Origin: Natronomonas halophila
GTDB taxonomy: Archaea > Halobacteriota > Halobacteria > Halobacteriales > Haloarculaceae
Length of the DNA stretch: 64,000 nucleotides
Assembly (NCBI RefSeq): GCF_013391085.1
Contig: NZ_CP058334.1
Span: forward strand, 1,302,001 to 1,366,000
Direction of reading: 5' to 3'
A program made the translations under genes and the position numbers. Positions 59,240 through 64,000 of this stretch are shown here, piece by piece. The notes below the pieces were generated by a model. That model made no database searches. It had not been told where the DNA came from and saw nothing but the letters and a program-made list of their open reading frames with translations. Position 1 is the stretch's first letter. Every line of letters begins with the position of its first letter.

Positions 59240-60292
59240 ATGGCCGATGCTGCTCTCGAACGCCTCCTCGACGGGTTCGACTTCAGTGTCGCCTTGCTCG
59301 ATGCCGATGGCGACATCCTCGCGACCAACGAGGCGTGGACGGAGTTCGGACAGTTCAACGGGCTGGAAGGCCCGCCAGATTCTATCGGCCAGAACTATCT
59401 CAGCGTCTGCGAAACCGCCGAGGACGACCCCTTCGCACGGACGGCAGCGTCCGGTATCCGGGCCGTCCTCGACGGCGAGCGCGGATCGTTCCGACTGGAG
59501 TACCCCTGTCACTCCCCGGAGGAAAAACGCTGGTTCCTCATGTATGCCGGCCGCATCGACCTCTCGGATGCTGCCGCACTTGTCGCACACCTGAACATTA
59601 CGAGCCGAAAAGTCTCGGAGTTGACCGTCCAGCGTCGGAATCAAGAGCTAGAGACGCTGGCGAGCATTCTCAGCCACGACCTTCGGAACCCGCTGTCGGT
59701 GGCGTCCGGGTGGACCGAAATCCTCGAAGACGAAGACGAACACGACGAGCGGGCCCTCGAGGAACTCCGGAACGCCCTCGACCGGATGGAGGAGATAATC
59801 GAGGACGCGCTGACGTTCGTCAGGGCCGGCCGCGAACTCGACGAGCGAACCGAAGCCGACCTGAAGGCCCTCGCCGAATCGGCGTGGGACAACGTCCGAA
59901 CGCAGCAAGCGACCCTCATCGTCGAGGATTCGATGACGCTTCGATGCGTCCCGAGCCTCCTCGAAAACGTCTTCGAGAACCTCTTTCGAAATTCAGTGGA
60001 ACACGGCGGCATCGACGTCACCATACGCGTCGGCACCACCGAGGACGGCTTCTACGTCGAGGACGACGGCCCCGGCATCCCGCCGGAGGACCGCGAGAGA
60101 ATCTTCGAGTTCGGCTACACGGGCAGCGACGGGACGGGCATCGGACTCGCCATCGTCCGGACCATCGTTCGGGCCCACGGCTGGGAAGTAAGCGCCGAGA
60201 GCGCCGACGACGGCGGTGCCCGATTCGTCATCACGACCCGTCCCGAACTGCCGCGAAACGCGAACGGAGAGCCGAGCGTCGACGGCCAGTAG
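59240..60292 (+). CDS. Soluble PAS sensor histidine kinase
   Basis: 350 residues without a membrane segment. A PAS domain covers ~10-125 (SVALLDADGDILATNEAWTEFG ... LVAHLNITSRK). The H-box is ILSHDLRNPLSVASGW, the N-box ENVFENLFRNSVEHG, and the G boxes VEDDGPGIPPEDRERIFEFGYTG and GIGLAIVRTIV. Autophosphorylation on the H-box His should pass phosphate to a receiver encoded elsewhere; no response regulator lies next to it. The signal is unknown and cytoplasmic. Confidence 0.92.
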   Translation: MADAALERLLDGFDFSVALLDADGDILATNEAWTEFGQFNGLEGPPDSIGQNYLSVCETAEDDPFARTAASGIRAVLDGERGSFRLEYPCHSPEEKRWFLMYAGRIDLSDAAALVAHLNITSRKVSELTVQRRNQELETLASILSHDLRNPLSVASGWTEILEDEDEHDERALEELRNALDRMEEIIEDALTFVRAGRELDERTEADLKALAESAWDNVRTQQATLIVEDSMTLRCVPSLLENVFENLFRNSVEHGGIDVTIRVGTTEDGFYVEDDGPGIPPEDRERIFEFGYTGSDGTGIGLAIVRTIVRAHGWEVSAESADDGGARFVITTRPELPRNANGEPSVDGQ

Positions 60293-60331
60293 CGCCGCAA
60301 CGGGCAAACGGATGGCGCCCCAAGTGGGTGT

Positions 60332-60730
60332 ATGGCCGATACCAACGAGATTCCCGAAACCGACGAGGAGTGGCGCGAAGTGCTGACCGACGAGGAGTAC
60401 GAGGTGCTCCGCGAGCAGGGCACCGAACCGAAGTTCTCCGGCGACTATCTCGGCAAGGGCGACGACGGCATCTATCGCTGTGCCGGGTGTGGCGCCGAAC
60501 TGTTCGATTCGGAGACGAAATACGACACCAACTCCGGGTGGCCGTCCTTCTACGACGCCAACGACGGCGCCGTCGAGTTGCGCGAGGACCGCAGCCACGG
60601 CATGGTCCGGACCGAAGTCGTCTGTGCGGAGTGTGGCGGCCACCTCGGCCACGTCTTCGATGACGGCCCGGAGCCGACGGGCAAGCGGTTCTGCATGAAC
60701 TCCGTCGCGCTGGATTTCGACGAGGAATGA
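60332..60730 (+). CDS. msrB: Peptide methionine (R)-sulfoxide reductase
   Basis: 132 residues. The zinc-binding CxxC pairs are YRCAGCGAELF and VCAECGGHLGHVF; SGWPSFYD is the substrate-binding block and RFCMNSVALDF holds the catalytic cysteine. Reduces methionine-R-sulfoxide in proteins, using thioredoxin or a similar donor. The sequence is complete. Monocistronic, after the sensor kinase. Confidence 0.95.
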   Translation: MADTNEIPETDEEWREVLTDEEYEVLREQGTEPKFSGDYLGKGDDGIYRCAGCGAELFDSETKYDTNSGWPSFYDANDGAVELREDRSHGMVRTEVVCAECGGHLGHVFDDGPEPTGKRFCMNSVALDFDEE

Positions 60731-60802
60731 CGGCTATCGGTGGGTCCCAGCCTTCGGGACGAAGTGGCAATCCTGATATAAGTCGCCGCGCAAACTCCGA
60801 CA

Positions 60803-61537
60803 ATGAGTTCCAATGACTCGTCCGGTCTGAGCCGTCGCGGCCTGTTCCGCGCCGGCGCGGGCGCGGCAGCAGCGGTCGCGGCGTCCTCCGCGGCATCGAC
60901 GGCCTACGCACAGGAGGAGTTCGACTACGGCGGTTGGTTCGACAACGTCCCGAACTTCGAGGGCACTGTCGACATGACCGGTCAGGACGAAGTCGTCGTC
61001 ACCGTCGGCCCCGGCGGCGACCTGCTTTTCGCCCCGCCGGCGATTCACGTCGACCCCGGCACCACCGTCGTCTGGGAGTGGGAGCAGGGCTTCCACAACG
61101 TCGCCGAGAAGGAAACCGGCGAGCGGTACGCCAGCGAACTCACCGGCGAGGTCGGCACCACCTACGAAGTTACCTTCGAGAGCGACGGCATCTCGACGTA
61201 CGTCTGTGAACCGCACCGTGGCCAGGGGATGAAAGGCGCCGTCGCCGTCGGAAACGGCGAGGGTACCCCCGACATCACCGAGGGCGAAACCGTCGTCGGC
61301 GGCCCCGAGGACGGCGGCAGCGACGGTGGAAGCGAGGGCGGCGAAAACGGCGGGTCCGAGGGCGGCGAGGGCTCCGACGGCGGCGAATCCGGCGGCGGCA
61401 GCGAGGAGCAACCCCCGGCGCTGCGCGTCGACAGCGACATCATCGCGCTCTACGGTCTCGCGGGCGTCATCGCCTTCCTCTCACCGTTCGGCCTCATCTT
61501 CCTGATGTACCGGAACATGCAGGACGAGCAGGTCTAA
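60803..61537 (+). CDS. Halocyanin-like blue copper protein with C-terminal membrane anchor
   Basis: 244 residues. A Tat signal (SRRGLFRAGAGAAAAVAAS, about residues 10-28, cleavage near AYAQ) precedes a halocyanin-type cupredoxin domain; the type 1 copper ligands are His98 (GFHNV), Cys135, His138 and Met143 (YVCEPHRGQGM). A Gly/Glu/Ser-rich linker of about 50 residues leads to a C-terminal membrane helix (IIALYGLAGVIAFLSPFGLIFLMY). It ends tail to tail with the nitric oxide reductase gene, overlapping by four bases, so it is a likely electron carrier of that pathway or of denitrification in general. Confidence 0.87.
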   Translation: MSSNDSSGLSRRGLFRAGAGAAAAVAASSAASTAYAQEEFDYGGWFDNVPNFEGTVDMTGQDEVVVTVGPGGDLLFAPPAIHVDPGTTVVWEWEQGFHNVAEKETGERYASELTGEVGTTYEVTFESDGISTYVCEPHRGQGMKGAVAVGNGEGTPDITEGETVVGGPEDGGSDGGSEGGENGGSEGGEGSDGGESGGGSEEQPPALRVDSDIIALYGLAGVIAFLSPFGLIFLMYRNMQDEQV

Positions 61538-63777
61538 TCGAGACGTTCCGAGAGTTTCTCGGGGGCGTCCTCGCTTGCCTCCCGGCGGTAGCGGTAGGCC
61601 CGTATCGCGCCGCCGAGGAAGACCACTGCGCCAAGTATGACGAGCGTATCGCCCGGCACGCGCGCCCACAGCAGCGTCTGGACGAGCGACTCCTCGTAAA
61701 AGGCAATCGAGCGGGCGGCGGCGTACCCCTCGGTGAAGGACCGCTCCAGTTGCAGAAAGCCCAGCGGCGTCAGCGAGACGAAGACCATCACCGCGAGGCC
61801 GGCGTTCCACAGCCAGAAGGCCGCCCTGAACGGTTCCGGCCACCACTTTTCGGGCCGGGTCGTCACCTGCAGGGCGTAGACGGCCAGTCCCAGCGCCAGC
61901 AGGCCGAAAGCGCCGAAGGTGGCCGCATGCGCGTGAGCGACGGTGAGGTAGGTGCCGTGCTGGAAGTAGTTGATGACGGGGAGATTGATGAACATCCCCA
62001 TCGCGCCGGCGCCGACGAAGTTCCAGAAGCCGGAGGCGACGACGAAGCAGAAGGGAAGTCGGTAGGCGAAGCCGTCGGTGGCGACGAGTTCCCGGTAGCG
62101 ATTGACGGCCTCGAAGAGGACGAACACGAGCGGGATGAACTCCAGCGTCGAGAAGACCGTCCCCAGCGGCAGCCACACCTCCGCGTGGCCGGTCCACCAG
62201 TAGTGGTGGCCGACGCCGACGACGGCGGCGCCCATCACGAACAGCGCCTGAAAGGCGACGGCCTTTTCGGCTGACTCCCGGGAAAGCAGCCCCATCGAGA
62301 CGAAGAGCACGGCGATGACGGCGACGACGAAGAACTCGAAGGCGCCCTCGACCCACATGTGGACGACCCACCAGCGCCAGAACTCCGTCATCACCATGCT
62401 CGTTTCGGGCGTGTAGAGCATTCCGGCGACGAACAGCAGGCCGATTGAGCCGCCCGCGAACAGCGTCAGGTGCGCGAGGCCGAACCGTTCCTCGCGTTCG
62501 AGCAGGGGCCGGAAGCCACGCGCCACGAGCAGGAGCCACCCGACCATCGCCCCCAGCAGGGCGACCTGCCAGAGGCGGCCGACCTCCAGATATTCGAGGC
62601 CCTCGTTGCCGAGCAGCCACCAGTTGTCGATGAAGCCGTGTGAGCCCAGCCAGATGCCCGCCAATCCGCCAACGACGACGGCAACGAGGCCGCCGAGCAA
62701 CCCCGTCACGTATCGACCCTGTTTCGGCGGCTCGTAGCCCGTTAGAAGCGGCGCGAGGAAGAGGCCCGCACCGAGCCATAGCGTCGTAATCCACATGATT
62801 GCGAGGTCGATGTGCCACGTTCGAGCGAGCAGGAAGGGGAGCCACTCGAAGAGGTCGATGCCGGTCGCCTCCGCGAGGCCGAAAAAGCCCGCCCGCTCGA
62901 CGTAGTAGTGGGAGATGAGCGCGCCGAGGAACGTCTGGGCGGCGAAGAGCCCCGCCGCGACGAGGACGTATTTTAGGGCCGCGAGTTGGCTCGGTGTCAC
63001 GTCGACGTCGCCGGGTGGTGGCGCGCCCGCGGCCGTGCCAGAGTCGACTTCCGGGAGTTCGACCGACCGATACAGCGCGACGCCGGCACCGAGGGCCGCG
63101 ACGAGCAGGAAGACGCTGACGACGCTCCAGGTGAAGGTGGTGCCTGTCGGTTCGTTGCCCGCCGCCGGGTCGTAGGGCCAGTCGTTGGTGTAACTGCCGT
63201 CGGCGCCCGCCCGGTCGGTGTGTGAAATCCACGCCGTCCACAGCGCGAAATCGGCGAACCGCTCGGCGGCCTCGGCGGTCGGTATCGTCCCTTCGGGCAC
63301 GCCGCGGCGCTCACTGCCCTCGTGATACCGGGCGACGTAGGTCGCCCGAACCTGCTCGTGGGCGTGGACCTCAGCGGCCGAGTACGACCGGGTATCGAGG
63401 TCGGCCCGCACCCGCTCGTCGATGGTCGCTTGCTCGCCGGCTGAGAGGTCTGCATACGCCGCCCCGTACTCGCGGTCGGCGTAGAACGCGCGCATGAATT
63501 CGACCTTCAGCGAGAGCGCGTCGGCGGTGAAATCCACGCCGAAGTAGGCGCCGTTGCCGAGAATCGAACCGTGGTTCATCAGGCCGTTGCGCTGGAAGAC
63601 GGCCTTGCCCGCCTGAATCTCGGCATCAGTAACGACCGGCCCCTCCGGTCCCTCGATTTCCTCGGGGACCGGCGCCGCGTTCTCGTAGGCGTGAAGCGCG
63701 CCGGCACTCATCACGACGAGGTTGACGACGAACACGACGGCCATCGCCTTCGCCAGCGTCGCCCGCCGGAGTTCCAT
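61534..63777 (-). CDS. norB: Quinol-type nitric oxide reductase (qNOR)
   Basis: 747 residues, single-chain qNOR length. The exported N-terminal region has the qNOR block GKAVFQRNGLMNHGSILGNG, and the catalytic half holds heme and FeB ligands in ARTWHIDLAIMWI, GHHYWWTGH and YLTVAHAHAATFG. About 14 membrane spans. Reaction: 2 NO + 2 e- + 2 H+ to N2O + H2O in the membrane, with electrons from quinol or, in this setting, perhaps from the neighbouring halocyanin-like protein. Start ATG at 63777 (MELRRATLAKAM). No nirK or nor accessory gene is visible within the window. Confidence 0.93.
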   Translation of the reverse strand: MELRRATLAKAMAVVFVVNLVVMSAGALHAYENAAPVPEEIEGPEGPVVTDAEIQAGKAVFQRNGLMNHGSILGNGAYFGVDFTADALSLKVEFMRAFYADREYGAAYADLSAGEQATIDERVRADLDTRSYSAAEVHAHEQVRATYVARYHEGSERRGVPEGTIPTAEAAERFADFALWTAWISHTDRAGADGSYTNDWPYDPAAGNEPTGTTFTWSVVSVFLLVAALGAGVALYRSVELPEVDSGTAAGAPPPGDVDVTPSQLAALKYVLVAAGLFAAQTFLGALISHYYVERAGFFGLAEATGIDLFEWLPFLLARTWHIDLAIMWITTLWLGAGLFLAPLLTGYEPPKQGRYVTGLLGGLVAVVVGGLAGIWLGSHGFIDNWWLLGNEGLEYLEVGRLWQVALLGAMVGWLLLVARGFRPLLEREERFGLAHLTLFAGGSIGLLFVAGMLYTPETSMVMTEFWRWWVVHMWVEGAFEFFVVAVIAVLFVSMGLLSRESAEKAVAFQALFVMGAAVVGVGHHYWWTGHAEVWLPLGTVFSTLEFIPLVFVLFEAVNRYRELVATDGFAYRLPFCFVVASGFWNFVGAGAMGMFINLPVINYFQHGTYLTVAHAHAATFGAFGLLALGLAVYALQVTTRPEKWWPEPFRAAFWLWNAGLAVMVFVSLTPLGFLQLERSFTEGYAAARSIAFYEESLVQTLLWARVPGDTLVILGAVVFLGGAIRAYRYRREASEDAPEKLSERLD

Positions 63778-63900
63778 GGCCGTCGCTGTGTCCGCCGCGG
63801 ACTTATAGGCTGGCCGTCAGGATTCCGGGGCGCGAAAAGAAACCGCAAACAGCGAACGGACAGTTGGGGTCGACTGCCCGGCGAGTGGACAGCGAAGGCG

Positions 63901-64000
63901 TTAGACGTCGGCGCCGACGAGGATAACGTCGTCCTGACCGGCGAATTGGGCTTCCTCGCCAGCGTACTCCTCGTCGTCGACGATATCGGCGATAGCGGGG
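63901..64000 (-). CDS. C-terminal fragment of an unknown protein
   Basis: A minus-strand frame that enters from the right edge and ends at 63901 with ...EEYAGEEAQFAGQDDVILV-GADV. Acidic composition fits a haloarchaeal protein; the upstream part is outside the window, so neither family nor start can be given. Confidence 0.5.
   Translation of the reverse strand, partial: PAIADIVDDEEYAGEEAQFAGQDDVILVGADV

Noticed and set aside
1-64000. CRISPR arrays
   Set aside because: No series of regularly spaced identical repeats with unique spacers was seen; the short tRNA-end and TGAGCTG repeats do not fit.

Overview
The window is chromosomal DNA of a halophilic archaeon (class Halobacteria; I cannot place the genus). 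Evidence: high GC, very acidic predicted proteins, TATA-like boxes about 25-30 bp before start codons (leaderless-transcript spacing), tRNA genes without encoded CCA, a halocyanin-type copper protein, HTH-10 (Bat-type) regulators, an archaeal SRP54 and haloarchaeal small zinc-ribbon proteins. Most genes are packed head to tail with ATGA/GTGA overlaps.

Layout. 1-9.0 kb: housekeeping genes (RNase R-like, M29 aminopeptidase, secreted LVIVD-repeat protein, intron-containing tRNA-Arg(UCU), YccF-like protein, UPF0200 ATPase plus COG1325 RNA-binding protein, membrane molybdopterin oxidoreductase, THUMP methyltransferase). 9.2-10.5 kb: an AT-rich two-gene islet of unknown function. 10.7-13.3 kb: nucleoside-recognition membrane protein and a receiver-GAF/DUF7504 signalling pair. 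13.4-20.4 kb: a MoxR/DUF58/transglutaminase module. 20.5-28.9 kb: proline catabolism (P5C dehydrogenase-like ALDH, HTH-10 regulator, proline dehydrogenase) next to a five-gene liv-type ABC transporter. A near-identical 14-bp palindrome, CCGACCATGGTCGG, lies at three promoter regions and suggests one regulon. 29.0-32.3 kb: esterase, RPA-like ssDNA-binding protein, second DUF7504 protein.

32.46-40.75 kb is an integrated element of about 8.25 kb in a tRNA-Arg(GCG) gene, bounded by exact 45-bp direct repeats of the tRNA 3' half. It carries a tyrosine recombinase, an XPD-like SF2 helicase with a cysteine cluster and a C-terminal winged helix, a convergent restriction endonuclease / N4-cytosine-type methyltransferase pair, a small regulator-like protein, a SWIM zinc-finger protein and a tiny coupled ORF. 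Further partial copies of the tRNA end lie just beyond the right repeat.

41.0-52.7 kb: small ORFs, TetR-MATE efflux pair with a palindromic operator, DUF309, NMN adenylyltransferase, Azf-like glucose-6-phosphate dehydrogenase, GNAT, UspA, DUF5806, dihydroorotase, lipoate ligase, M23-like protein, LysE exporter and SRP54. 52.7-53.3 kb has no gene but strong hairpins. 53.3-59.0 kb: two APC transporters with separate and fused UspA domains. 59.0-64.0 kb: sensor kinase, MsrB, halocyanin-like protein and a quinol-type nitric oxide reductase that ends tail to tail with it.
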